A DNA stretch of 64,000 nt from Gemmatimonadota bacterium (GTDB lineage Bacteria > Gemmatimonadota > Gemmatimonadetes > Gemmatimonadales > GWC2-71-9): positions 176,458-240,457 of the forward strand of contig VGVQ01000002.1 of NCBI GenBank assembly GCA_016874005.1, read 5' to 3'. Shown in pieces: positions 34,324-43,391 of the stretch; within the stretch, counting starts at the first letter, position 1, and each line of letters begins with the position of its first letter. The notes beneath the pieces were generated by a model, which made no database searches, had not been told where the DNA came from, and saw only the letters and a list, made by a program, of their open reading frames with translations. The position numbers and the translations under genes were made by a program.

Positions 34324-35571
34324 TCATCGCTTGGTGGTATTCGGTGCCGCCCCGGCCTCCATCAACCCGATCAAGCGGCGCACCGCCTCACCCACGAACG
34401 AGGGCGCTTCCGCATCGGCGTCCACCTCGACGACTTCCACCCCCGGCGGAAGTCCCGCCCGGAGGGCCTCGAAGAACGCCGCATCGCTCTCCGGATCGTG
34501 GAGCGGGCCACCCGGTACCGAATATCGTCCGACGCCCCGTAGCGGCAACATGAACACCGCCTTCCCGCCGGCGGATCGCAGCCGCGAACAGATCGCTTCG
34601 GCGACTCGGACGATCTCTTCGCGGTTGAGGCGGGGGACGAAGATCACCGGGCTATGGAAGACGTACCGATGGCCGCGGTACTTCTCCGGGACCTCATTGG
34701 CCTCGACGAAGAGGCCCAAATGCTCCGCCCCGCCGGGGCAGATCACCTGGGGCAACCCCAGTTTCCCCGCCACCGTGAGCCGTTCCGGACCGCTCGCCCG
34801 TAACCCGCCGAACACCTCATCGGCGATCTCGCCCAACGCGTAATCGAACACCGCGCCGATCACGCCCTCTTTCATCAGCTGCTCCATCGCCCGGCCGCCG
34901 GAGCCGACCGCGTGGAACACGACCACGTCGTACCCGGCGTCGCGAAACAACTGGAGGGCCAGGGTGGCGCCGTCGGTGAGGACCCCCAGGTTCGTCATCG
35001 CGACCAGCGGCTTGTCGCCCCGCCTGGCCTCCATGGTTCCCTCGACCCGGGACATCCCGTGCGCCGCGGCGGCCGCGTTGGCGAGAATCCGCGCGGTGAA
35101 CGGGTTGACCCCGACCAGGTCGCTCACCGAGAAGACCATGGTGATGTCCTTGACCCCGACGAACCGCGAGGTATCTCCCGAGGCGACGGTCGAGACCATC
35201 ACCTTGGGGAAACCGTACGGCAACGCTTGCATCACCTGGGTACAAGACGAGGTGCCCTGGGTCCCGCCCACGCCGAGCACCGCGTGGGCACGACCTGACT
35301 CGATCAACTCGAGCAGGATCCGGGTGGCGCCGGCGACCATGATCGGGGCCGCCGCCTCGCGGGTCGGCGCTCGAAGCAGTGCGCCCAAATCGCTCCCGCC
35401 GGCGCGGGCGACCTGCTCGCGGCTGACGTGGGCGGCCAGGCCGGGCGTGCCCACCACGCCGAGATCGATGATCGTCACCGCCCCGCCGAGACCAGCCACC
35501 TGACGGCGGAGGAACTCGACCTCCTCGGCCTTGGTGTCGAGCGTGGCGAGGAGCACCACCGTGCGGGTCAC
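34324..35571 (-). CDS. Tm-1-like ATP-binding protein (UPF0261)
   Basis: 415 residues. The start VVLLATLDTKAEEVEFLRRQ and the block VLGVGGTQGTSSCTQVMQAL, then STVASGDTSRFVGVKDITMV, are signatures of UPF0261 / Tm-1 N-terminal domain proteins. It ends with GLPPGVEVVEVDADAEAPSF. The plant Tm-1 protein, which blocks tobamovirus replicase, is a fusion of this domain to the TIM barrel encoded by the gene just upstream; the bacterial role is unknown. The ATG overlaps the stop of the TIM-barrel gene, so the two are translationally coupled and probably form one complex. Confidence 0.88.
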   Translation of the reverse strand: MTRTVVLLATLDTKAEEVEFLRRQVAGLGGAVTIIDLGVVGTPGLAAHVSREQVARAGGSDLGALLRAPTREAAAPIMVAGATRILLELIESGRAHAVLGVGGTQGTSSCTQVMQALPYGFPKVMVSTVASGDTSRFVGVKDITMVFSVSDLVGVNPFTARILANAAAAAHGMSRVEGTMEARRGDKPLVAMTNLGVLTDGATLALQLFRDAGYDVVVFHAVGSGGRAMEQLMKEGVIGAVFDYALGEIADEVFGGLRASGPERLTVAGKLGLPQVICPGGAEHLGLFVEANEVPEKYRGHRYVFHSPVIFVPRLNREEIVRVAEAICSRLRSAGGKAVFMLPLRGVGRYSVPGGPLHDPESDAAFFEALRAGLPPGVEVVEVDADAEAPSFVGEAVRRLIGLMEAGAAPNTTKR

Positions 35572-36440
35572 GGTCGGGCCGGCCGGTTGGTGAACTCGAG
35601 GCCAGCGAACTCCCGGGCGGCGGCGAGGACCGCCCGCTCGATCGGCAGCCGTTCGGTCGAGGAGCCGGTCCAGAACCCGTGCCCGCTGGTGTGATCGAGC
35701 AAATACTGCGCGTCCGCCGGTGCCTCCATGGCTGCCCCATGGCCAACCAGGATCGCCTCGGGGTGAACCGCCCGCACCACCGCATAGGCCGCTTCGGTGC
35801 GGCGCGCGGTCTCGGCGATCGTCTCGCCGGAGTCGAAACCGACCAGGCCGCCCTTGGTGGTCCCGGCGTGGAAACAGAAGATGTCCGGTGCCGCCCGCTC
35901 GGCCATCCGGCGGCTGTCCTCGAGGTCGTAGGCCACCGCGATCGTCACCATCCCCAGCTCTTTCGCCAGCGCCAGCATCTCGATCTCGTGGTCATAGGTG
36001 ATGCCGCTCTTCACCAGGACCCGGTAGAGGGTGCTGTCCTTGTCGAGGTAACCGATCGACGGCCCCACGTTGGAAACCGACGACACCCCCATCGACTTGA
36101 GCCGCTCCAGCACGGAGCGCATGTCCTTGAGCGGATCATTGGCGTTGAGGCAGGCGCAGACGAAGGCGTCGCCCTTCAAGGCGGGGAGAATGTCCTGCTC
36201 CGTGTAGCGCAGGGTCTGCTCGTTCGAGTCGAGGATCGGCCACATCATCGCCATGGTGCCCATCCCGTTGGCGCGCAGTCGCGCGCCCGAGAAGGTGTTG
36301 ATGCAGTCGACACCGGCATCTTCGAGCAGTTTGGCCACCAGACCGCTGCCGGCGCTGGCGATGAAAATCGGGCGGCGCTTCGCCACCTTGGACCGGAGCT
36401 TTCGGAGAATCGCGTCGCGGGTGGTCCGAGGAACGATCAT
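35568..36440 (-). CDS. PEP-hydrolase-family TIM-barrel protein (Tm-1 C-terminal-like)
   Basis: 290 residues from ATG 36440. Recognisable elements: RPIFIASAGSGLVAKLLEDA, INTFSGARLRANGMGTMAM, FVCACLNANDPLKDM, the conserved SNVGPSIGYLD, and CFHAGTTKGGLVGFDSGETI. This is the PEP_hydrolase (PF09370) TIM barrel, a paralogue-rich group with a poorly known reaction. It sits 11 nt after the PVC dehydrogenase gene and overlaps the Tm-1-like gene. In many bacteria the two Tm-1 halves are adjacent as here. It is probably cytoplasmic, in contrast with the exported upstream products. Confidence 0.88.
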   Translation of the reverse strand: MIVPRTTRDAILRKLRSKVAKRRPIFIASAGSGLVAKLLEDAGVDCINTFSGARLRANGMGTMAMMWPILDSNEQTLRYTEQDILPALKGDAFVCACLNANDPLKDMRSVLERLKSMGVSSVSNVGPSIGYLDKDSTLYRVLVKSGITYDHEIEMLALAKELGMVTIAVAYDLEDSRRMAERAAPDIFCFHAGTTKGGLVGFDSGETIAETARRTEAAYAVVRAVHPEAILVGHGAAMEAPADAQYLLDHTSGHGFWTGSSTERLPIERAVLAAAREFAGLEFTNRPARP

Positions 36441-36451
36441 GGCGAGGAGTC

Positions 36452-39298
36452 CTATCGGACCACGTGCAGCACCGCGCGCATGGTATGTCGATGCCCGGGA
36501 AAGGTGCACAGCATGTCATAATCGCCAGGTGTCGCCGGCGCCCGGAATTCGATCGCTTCCGAGGCCTGGTGCTTGAGCAGCTCGGTCGCCGCCAGGACCT
36601 TGTCGCTGGTGGGTCGGAACTGTCGGGCAAAGCCGTCCGCGCCGAGCCGATCCGCCGCCGCCCCGATCTCGTCGTGGGAACCCGGTGTTCCGATGATCAG
36701 GTTGTGGGGGGTGTAATCGTCGTTCACGAACCGGATGGTCACGGTTGTCCCCGCGGTCACCCGGTATACCGGGAGGTCGTAGCGCATCCCTTCGACGACC
36801 GCGCGGACCACGATGGCACCGTCGTCCGCGACGTCCCGACTCGCCGATCTCGGGGCCGCGGGCGCCCCGGTCGCCGGTGGCCCGCCGCCGCGCGCCGCCC
36901 ACATCCGCTCCACCCGCCTGGCGGCCAGCCGTGCCGCCGGCACCGGCGAGGCGAGGACCAGGCCGAGCAGTTCCCGATTCACGACGTTGTGCTGCTGGAA
37001 AACCCAGAGCGCCTCGAGCAGGTGATGGGCGTCGGCTGGCGTGGTGGGGTCGAGCCGTCCTATCCACTCCCGGGTCGCGGCGATCACCTCCGCGCTGTTG
37101 CGCTCCGACAGCTCGACCCGGGCCCGATGCCGGATGCCGTCGACCGGATGCTCCAGCGCCGCGAGGAGCGCCGGAATGGGCTGGCCGTCGATGGCCACAG
37201 GTTGCGAGAGCGGCCGCCCTGGCACCGTGATCCGATAGATCCGCCCGTGGCTGTGGTCGCGCGCCGGGTCGCGGATGTTGTGCTGCATGTGGCCGATGAC
37301 CGCGTTGGACCAATCGGCCAGGTACAAGGCGCCATCGTCACCGATCTCGAAGTCGGTGGGCCGGAAGTTCGGGTCGGAGGACACCAGGAGGTCCTCGGTC
37401 TCGGTTCCCTGAACGTCGCCGGTGACCGGATCGGCCCTGAGGGTGTACTGCTTGACGCCGAGGAAAGCGATCACGTTCAGGATCAGGAAGTTGCCTTGAT
37501 TCTTGGCGGGAAAGTGCCCGCTCGAGAGAATCCCGCTCGACGGGACCGGCCGCACGGTATGCCGCAGCATCTGCCGCATCGAGAAGGTCCCGTCGGGATG
37601 ATCCTTGACCTGGTAGGCCGTCCCGCCGGTCGCGTCCGTGGCGTAGTGGTTGCCCCAGTAGTCGAAGCTGGTCCCGTGCGGGTTGGGACTGTTCACCGCG
37701 TGGAAGCTGAACTCGTGGGTTCGGGGGTTGAAGCGGTACATGCCGGACCGATTCGACTCCTGATTGGCCCGCCAAGGCGTCTCGAAGTTGGAGACGCTGA
37801 AAATGCCCTCCTGGTAGTAGACGAAGCCGTCCGGCCCATAGACGAAGTTGTTGGCGGCGTGGTGGGTGTCCGCCGAGCCGATCGTGCCGCCGATCCGATA
37901 GCGAACGTCGGCCACGTTGTCCCCGGTGGTGTCCTTGAGGAACAGCAGATCGGGCTGGGAGGCCACGATCACCCCACCGTTCCAGAACTCGAAGCCGGTC
38001 GGGTTTTGCACGTAGGCGAAGGTGATCGCGGTATCGGCCACGCCGTCGCGGTTGTCGTCCGGGAGAATCAGGAGCCGATCGTTCATCGGTCCCAACGGTT
38101 CCCATTTGGGGTAGGTTCCCCAGGTCGCCGCCCAGAGGCGGCCCCTGGTATCGACCCCGAGCTGCACCGGATTGACCAGTTCCGGAAACCGCTCTTCGGA
38201 GGCGAACAGGTTGGCTTTCATCCCCCGCGCCAGTCGCATCCGCTCGATCGCGGCCTCGCCGCCCAGGTAGTCGAGGCTCCCGGTCTTGGAGACGCCATCC
38301 TGGAGCTGCGGCTCGGTGAGATTGGTCTCGACCGCCACCGGCGGGGGGACTTTGGAGTCGTCCGCCGTGAGCCGCTCGCCTCGCGCGGCGGCCCAGATCA
38401 CCGGATCGCGATTGGCGGTCAGGTGGTCGAGCTGGACCAGCTCGTTCTGGAGGACCTCGTAGTTGGTCTGCCCGTTGACGAAGGCGAGGGTGGCTCGCGA
38501 CCCCCAGACGTCGTTGCCGTCGGTGGCGCGATATCGGTTGTACCAGTACCGGTTCTTCTCGCGTACCGCGGCCCGGACCGCCTCCACCCGGGCCTGGTCC
38601 CCGGCCGGCGCCCTGCCTAACAATCGCCCCACGATCGTCTCGGCGACTTGGCGGTTGCCTTCGCTGTTGAGGTGGACGCCGTTGATCGTCAGCGGCTCTG
38701 TCGACTCCGCGTAGAGCCGCCGGGTCGGTTCGAACAGATCGAGGTACCCGACCCCTTCGGCCCGCGCCACCGAATCCATGACTCGGGCGTACTTCGCCAA
38801 GCGGCCATTGTTGGCGGAGCCATCCGGGAGGTTGGGATCGCCGAGGTCTTCGTGGGCGATCGGCGAGAACAGCACCAGGCGGGGCGCGCCCCGACCGGAG
38901 TAGTTCTGGGCCCGGGTGTGAGCGATCCAATCCGCCAGCGCGGCGGCGAAGCCGGCCGGATCGTCGTCGTAGGACTCGTTGTAGCCGAACATCGCGAAGA
39001 TCACGTCGGCCTTCGACAGCCCGAGGTAATCGTCCGGCGTCGGCCACCCCTTGGTGCGAGGGCGATGGTCGATCCGGTCTCCGGTGACCCCTTGGTCGCG
39101 GATGACGAGCCGGTGGGTCGGACGAGCGAGTTGGAGGTAGGTCTCCAGCCACCCGTCGTCCTGCATTCGATCGGCCAAGGCGTTGCCGATGATGACGATG
39201 TGATCGCCAGGATCGAGCTCTAACTCGGGGGCCGCGCACGCCACGGTCGTCGCGGCGATCAGCGGAGCAATTCGTCCGAGCGGCCGCCGGATGGTCAT
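36452..39298 (-). CDS. SGNH hydrolase / PVC-type dehydrogenase / cupredoxin three-domain lipoprotein
   Basis: 948 residues from ATG 39298, with AAGGG 9 nt upstream. A signal peptide with lipobox-like TTVAC is followed by an SGNH-like domain (IVIIGNALADRMQDDGWLE, FGYNESYDDD, NGVHLNSEGNRQVA; residues about 30-235). Next is a PVC-type (sorbosone/glucose dehydrogenase-like) propeller, about residues 330-730 (LARGMKANLFASEERFPELV, FEIGDDGALYLADWSNAVIG). It ends in a blue-copper domain (about 840-948) with ligand pattern His in YTPHNLI, then Cys, His and Met in MLCTFPGHRHTM. Relatives often have a CxxCH heme domain at this place; none is seen here. It is coupled to ThuA upstream (ATGA). Confidence 0.88.
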   Translation of the reverse strand: MTIRRPLGRIAPLIAATTVACAAPELELDPGDHIVIIGNALADRMQDDGWLETYLQLARPTHRLVIRDQGVTGDRIDHRPRTKGWPTPDDYLGLSKADVIFAMFGYNESYDDDPAGFAAALADWIAHTRAQNYSGRGAPRLVLFSPIAHEDLGDPNLPDGSANNGRLAKYARVMDSVARAEGVGYLDLFEPTRRLYAESTEPLTINGVHLNSEGNRQVAETIVGRLLGRAPAGDQARVEAVRAAVREKNRYWYNRYRATDGNDVWGSRATLAFVNGQTNYEVLQNELVQLDHLTANRDPVIWAAARGERLTADDSKVPPPVAVETNLTEPQLQDGVSKTGSLDYLGGEAAIERMRLARGMKANLFASEERFPELVNPVQLGVDTRGRLWAATWGTYPKWEPLGPMNDRLLILPDDNRDGVADTAITFAYVQNPTGFEFWNGGVIVASQPDLLFLKDTTGDNVADVRYRIGGTIGSADTHHAANNFVYGPDGFVYYQEGIFSVSNFETPWRANQESNRSGMYRFNPRTHEFSFHAVNSPNPHGTSFDYWGNHYATDATGGTAYQVKDHPDGTFSMRQMLRHTVRPVPSSGILSSGHFPAKNQGNFLILNVIAFLGVKQYTLRADPVTGDVQGTETEDLLVSSDPNFRPTDFEIGDDGALYLADWSNAVIGHMQHNIRDPARDHSHGRIYRITVPGRPLSQPVAIDGQPIPALLAALEHPVDGIRHRARVELSERNSAEVIAATREWIGRLDPTTPADAHHLLEALWVFQQHNVVNRELLGLVLASPVPAARLAARRVERMWAARGGGPPATGAPAAPRSASRDVADDGAIVVRAVVEGMRYDLPVYRVTAGTTVTIRFVNDDYTPHNLIIGTPGSHDEIGAAADRLGADGFARQFRPTSDKVLAATELLKHQASEAIEFRAPATPGDYDMLCTFPGHRHTMRAVLHVVR

Positions 39299-40383
39299 GG
39301 TGTTGGCCCTTTGCCCGCCGCCGACGAGTCCCGGGTCGGCCGATCGGGGGACATGATGGGGGTGTCCCACCCCGCGAGGTCCGAGGGGCGGACCCCCCGA
39401 CGATACCCATCGAAGCTGAAGGTCACCGGGTGATACGGCCCGACGAACGACACGTCGAGGTCCGGCGTGATGACGCTGTCCATCCCGAGGGCCCACAGGG
39501 TGGCGTTGACCAGCATCCTGCGGAATCCAGGGTCGAGGAGATCTTCCGACGCGCCGTGAGTGGACGTGAACACCCGACCCCGCTGCCCCGCGACGCCCTG
39601 GTAGGTTCGGGTCCACACCACCGGCAGCTCGGGCTTGGTCGTGTCGGCCGGGGCGTTCGGCGTCATGCCGTTGAGGATCTGTCCCAACGCCAGCACCTCC
39701 GACCCCTCCACCGGATGGGCCTCGTAGCCACCCGATTGGGCGTGGATCTCCCGGACCCCGCGGAAGATCGGATGGGCCAACTGCTCCGGCCGCGGGACGA
39801 TCCGCGAGCTTTGTTCGTGGTTGGTGCCCCAGTGCGCGATCCAGGTCTCGCCCAGCACCTGCTCGCCGAAGCCAAACGGATAATCGGCGCCCTGGTAGTC
39901 CCACGAATACTTGGCGAAGGGCCCGCTGGCGATTCGAAAGGCGTGGGTGGCGGTTCGCAGCCCGATCACCGGCCCGCCCCGATCGAGGTAATCCACGATA
40001 TGCTGCATCTGGTCGGCGGGAAAATCCTGGAAGCGGATCGCCAGAATCAAGAGGTCCGCCGTTCGAAGCGCCTCGAGTCCCCCGATGTTGGAGCTGCCGG
40101 GCTCGATGAACCCAGCGCTGTCGAGGGTGAAGAACACGCTGGCCTGGAATCCGAGCCGGCGTGCCAGGATCCGGCCAAGCGCGGGAAGGAGCTCCTCGGA
40201 GCGGTACTCGTGGTCACCGGCGATCAGGACCAGCTGCTTGCCGGCACCCGGCCCCTCGGTGCCGCGATAGACCACTTGCGAGGGATGGCCGGGAACCTCC
40301 GGCGGCGCGGCCCGGGAACAGCCCGCCGCGGCGGCCACGCCGAGCAGCAAGGTGAATCGGATCGACATCGGGGCGGCTTTCAC
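39295..40383 (-). CDS. ThuA-domain lipoprotein
   Basis: 362 residues; an alternative ATG 15 bases downstream gives the cleaner signal MSIRFTLLLGVAAAAGC with a lipobox at AAAGC. The ThuA (trehalose-utilisation) fold is visible: KQLVLIAGDHEYRSEELLPA, ADLLILAIRFQDFPADQMQH, YLDRGGPVIGLRTATHAF and the C-terminal GQRGRVFTSTHGASEDLLDP. ThuA proteins often accompany PVC-type dehydrogenases in sugar catabolism loci, as here. First gene of a four-gene minus-strand operon. The exact reaction is unknown; related ThuA/B systems interconvert keto-sugars. Confidence 0.87.
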   Translation of the reverse strand: MKAAPMSIRFTLLLGVAAAAGCSRAAPPEVPGHPSQVVYRGTEGPGAGKQLVLIAGDHEYRSEELLPALGRILARRLGFQASVFFTLDSAGFIEPGSSNIGGLEALRTADLLILAIRFQDFPADQMQHIVDYLDRGGPVIGLRTATHAFRIASGPFAKYSWDYQGADYPFGFGEQVLGETWIAHWGTNHEQSSRIVPRPEQLAHPIFRGVREIHAQSGGYEAHPVEGSEVLALGQILNGMTPNAPADTTKPELPVVWTRTYQGVAGQRGRVFTSTHGASEDLLDPGFRRMLVNATLWALGMDSVITPDLDVSFVGPYHPVTFSFDGYRRGVRPSDLAGWDTPIMSPDRPTRDSSAAGKGPTP

Positions 40384-40387
40384 GGCG

Positions 40388-41165
40388 TTACCTCGGAATC
40401 GCGGCTCGAACGCCGGCCGGATTGACCTGGCGATGACGCTCGAGAACCGCGTCGATCGAGGCGGTCGCGGCCGGCGTGCCCGACATGCAGAGGATCTTGA
40501 CGTCCGGGAACTCGTGGCTCACCTGGCGCGCCAGTTCGTCGCCTCGGATGCCGGGCATCACCACATCCGTGAGTAACAGGTCGAAGTCCGACCCCGAGCT
40601 TCGGAGCGCGGCCAACGCCCCCTTGGCGTCGGCCGCCTCGGTCACCTGAAACCCCGCCGCGGAGAGCTGCCGACTCAGCACCCGCCTCAAGCACTCGACG
40701 GCCTGGTTGTGGCGAAGGACCAGGTACCAGGCGAGGACCGCGGTGGCCGTCACCGCGATCAGCTTCTCGACACCGAGTCGGACCCGAGCGGCGCGGTCCG
40801 CCGGTCGCTCGAAGAAGTGCCACCAGCCGAAGATGATGAGGGGGTAGTAAGCGTTGTAGACGATCCAGGCGGTCCCGTCCACCAGCGACGAGGGCCACGC
40901 CCGGTGCAGCAGCCACAGCAGGCCGCCGATCCCGGAGACGAGCCAGGCCACGCCAATGAGGCGCCAGCCGCGGGCCAGCCGAACGTCGTTGCCTGGACTG
41001 CCCGCGGCCAGGAGAGCGGCGGCGGCGGTCCCGAAATCGAAGGGCAAGAACAGGAAGTCGTTGGCCGCGTTCCGGGGCGAGTTGGCCAGGAGAAGGGCCA
41101 CGGCCAGCGTAGCCCGCGAAGTAGAACCACCCGGCAATGATGACCCCAGGAGCCGGCACCGACAT
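40388..41165 (-). pseudogene. Frameshifted membrane protein joined to a degenerate response-regulator receiver domain
   Basis: Reading from ATG 41165 gives MSVPAPGVIIAGWFYFAGYA, a membrane start, then the homologous continuation (LAVALLLANSPRNAANDFLF) is in another frame. A one-base shift near 41105-41115 therefore breaks the gene. The second frame encodes about five membrane segments and then a receiver-domain remnant (LRSSGSDFDLLLTDVVMPGI with the phospho-acceptor Asp, ILCMSG). The receiver lacks its N-terminal acidic pair and the conserved C-terminal Lys, and no histidine-kinase core lies between the parts. It is likely the product of internal deletion of a hybrid sensor. A sequencing error at the shift cannot be excluded. 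Confidence 0.55.
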
Positions 41166-41295
41166 TCACCAACCTCGTTTGGACTGCCCGAAACTACTCC
41201 GCTCCCGAGCCGTTGGCGACCCCCCATGATCGGCTGATCAAGCGGCCTGGGCAGCTGGTGGAGGGCTGGTCCCCTGCGGGCTGCCAACCCGCGGT

Positions 41296-42408
41296 TCAGA
41301 AGATCCCGAACCTCCGGTGCCGCATCGCCTCCCGGACCCGATTGGCCGCGAGTTCGACTGCCGCCTCGCGCGGCAACACCCCTCGGCCCCGACTCCGAGC
41401 GAGCACCGCCTCGACGTTGCCTCGGATCTTCTCCCCGATCGCCTCGAACGCGGCGGTCCGGGTGGCGCCGGCGTACTCCATCGCGGCGCAGATCACCCCG
41501 CCCGCGTTGGCGATGAAGTCGGGAATGACGGTGACGCCGCGCTCGGCGAGTCGGCGCTCCGCGTCGTCGGTACAGGGAATGTTGGCCCCCTGGAGCACTA
41601 ACCTGGTCTGGAGGCGATCGACGTTGTCGCCGGTGATCACGTCCGGCCTGGCGGCGGGAATCCAGATGTCACAGGCCACGTCGATCACGGCGTCCACCGG
41701 ACCGGGCCGGGCGTCGGGAACGTCGGCCAGGCTCTTCCCGGCCCGCTTGGTGGCGACGAGCTGAGCGAGGTCGAGCCCCGCCTGGTCGGTCAGGGTGGCC
41801 TTGGAGTCGCTCGCGCCAACGAGCACCGCGCCACGCTCGGCGAGGAACCGGGCGGCGTGGATCCCGACGGCCCCGAATCCCTGCACCACGGTTCGGGCCC
41901 CCTCGAGCTCGAGGCCGATCGCCGCACCCGCCACTTCGGCGGCGTGGCGGAGCCCGAATCCGGTGGCCCCGAGTTCGTCGAGCGGAATCCCGCCGAGCGC
42001 GGCCGGCAGCGCGACCGCCCGGCCGATCTCGTCGGAGATCCAGCCCATGCAGGTCTCGTCGGTGCCCATGTCGGGCCCGAAGATGTAGTCGGTCTCGTGG
42101 CGGAGGGCGTGGGCAAAGGCGCGAAGGAGGGCCTCTTTGCGCTCCGGCGGCATTCGGGGGTCGCCCCGGAGCACGGACTTGCCCCCGCCGTGGGCGAGAT
42201 CGGCGGCCGCGTTCTTGAAGGTCATGGCCCGAGCGAGCCGGGCGCATTCCTCGACGGTGACATCGGGCGCCACCCGGAGCCCGCCGATGGATGGGCCCCG
42301 GGCCACGTTGTCGATCACCAGTACCCCATCGAGACCGAGAGCCTGATGGACGACCCGGATGATCTTCGCCGGACCGAGATGGTCGCCTGGCGTTGCGCCC
42401 TGGCTCAC
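41296..42408 (-). CDS. Glu/Leu/Phe/Val dehydrogenase
   Basis: 370 residues from GTG 42408, with GGAGGG 4 nt upstream. Features: MTFKNAAADLAHGGGKSVL with the substrate-binding and catalytic lysines, YIFGPDMGTDETCMGW, and the NAD(P) Rossmann motif VVQGFGAVGIHAARFLAERG. The C-terminal block RGVTVIPDFIANAGGVICAA is also typical. It performs reversible oxidative deamination of an L-amino acid; size (370) fits leucine/valine-type rather than hexameric glutamate dehydrogenases (about 420), but specificity is uncertain. Monocistronic. Confidence 0.9.
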   Translation of the reverse strand: MSQGATPGDHLGPAKIIRVVHQALGLDGVLVIDNVARGPSIGGLRVAPDVTVEECARLARAMTFKNAAADLAHGGGKSVLRGDPRMPPERKEALLRAFAHALRHETDYIFGPDMGTDETCMGWISDEIGRAVALPAALGGIPLDELGATGFGLRHAAEVAGAAIGLELEGARTVVQGFGAVGIHAARFLAERGAVLVGASDSKATLTDQAGLDLAQLVATKRAGKSLADVPDARPGPVDAVIDVACDIWIPAARPDVITGDNVDRLQTRLVLQGANIPCTDDAERRLAERGVTVIPDFIANAGGVICAAMEYAGATRTAAFEAIGEKIRGNVEAVLARSRGRGVLPREAAVELAANRVREAMRHRRFGIF

Positions 42409-42588
42409 GGAACCCTCCCTGATCGGATGCCTCAACCTGGCGGGTCCCCGATGAGCGGACGGTGAAGCGGCCTCGAAGGGAGATCCGGGGGGGGAACGAC
42501 CGAAAGGTGAGGCGATTCTCAGGGACAGCCCAGCACCGACTCATCGTCGAACGACTACCTTACTGGTGTCCCCAGCGAAGCGGCTCCC

Positions 42589-42960
42589 GTGAGGCTCCGA
42601 TACGCCATCCTATTCGTGGGCGATCTCGCTCGTTCGCGGCGATTCTACCACGAGTTGCTCGGCATCCCGATCCGAACCGAGGACGCCAGTTCGATCGAGC
42701 TCGAGACCGGCGAGGCGACGTTGGCGCTCCATCAGTCGCACGTCGGGCAAGCGGCGCATCACCCGCCGATGGTGGCCGGCTCGGCCCGGTTCGGGCTGAC
42801 GGTCGATGATCTCTCCGCTACTCACCGGCGGCTGACCGCGGCCGGGGTTCGGCGCGTCGGCGGCCCCGAGGCCCGGTACGACTACACCATGTGCCTCTAC
42901 GAGGACCCCGACGGGTACTACTTCACCCTGGCCGAGCCCGTCCGAAGCAGCGCTGCCTGA
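42589..42960 (+). CDS. VOC (glyoxalase/bleomycin-resistance fold) protein
   Basis: 123 residues from GTG 42589. Typical beta-alpha-beta repeats: LRYAILFVGDLARSRRFYHE at the N-terminus, LALHQSHVG, and the final strand MCLYEDPDGYYFTLAEP with a probable metal-ligand Glu. The superfamily includes lyases, dioxygenases and resistance proteins, so no substrate is assigned. It is monocistronic, 180 nt downstream of the divergent dehydrogenase start. Confidence 0.8.
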   Translation: MRLRYAILFVGDLARSRRFYHELLGIPIRTEDASSIELETGEATLALHQSHVGQAAHHPPMVAGSARFGLTVDDLSATHRRLTAAGVRRVGGPEARYDYTMCLYEDPDGYYFTLAEPVRSSAA

Positions 42961-43050
42961 CTCCGGCGGGTCGGGGCAGCGGCAGATTGGTTATCCACCC
43001 GGCCGAGGGTAGCTTAGACTGCGACCCGGCTTCCACCAGGAATCAGATCG

Positions 43051-43292
43051 ATGCCGGTGACCGCGAAACTGTCTCGGAGATTCTATGCCGCCATCGGAGA
43101 CGATGTTGCTGCCGTGAACTCGTCGACTGGTTCAACGCCGTGGACTTGACCTACCGGACGGAGCTCCGGGAACTCGAGGCTCGGGCGGCGGCCAAGCAGG
43201 ATTTGGCCGACACCCGCGCGGACCTCATCAAGTGGATGTTCCTGTTCTGGCTCGGCAGCGTCGCGGCGAGCGGGGCGGGCCGCTTCTTCTAA
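43051..43292 (+). pseudogene. Broken small gene of a coiled-coil/membrane family
   Basis: ATG 43051, preceded by AGGA, gives MPVTAKLSRRFYAAIGDDVA and then hits TGA at 43147-43149. The sense continuation (ELVDWFNAVDLTYRTELREL, then DTRADLIKWMFLFWLGSVAA) is in the +1 frame and runs to 43292. The parts read as one protein of helical N-terminus, coiled coil and C-terminal membrane anchor (DUF1640-like layout), interrupted by a frameshift and apparently shortened in the coiled coil. Confidence 0.55.
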
Positions 43293-43391
43293 CCCCGGAT
43301 TGGGGTCCGCCTTGACCCGGGCGAGCACCACGACAGCCCGCTGCCCTCGCCTTCTCATCGGGGCTCACCCGGACCCATCTTGGCCATCGCC

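Noticed and set aside
36441..39904. A 1150-residue version of the PVC dehydrogenase
   Set aside because: The extra 200 residues are the alternate frame of ThuA; the ATG at 39298 overlaps the ThuA stop and precedes a lipoprotein signal.
41239..41298. tRNA-Gly-like sequence: a stem-loop GCGGG-CTGCCAA-CCCGC with a GCC anticodon-like loop and a D-arm-like piece before it
   Set aside because: No acceptor stem or valid T-arm can be drawn, and the 3' part overlaps the stop of the dehydrogenase gene. Probably chance or an old fragment; tRNAscan would settle it.
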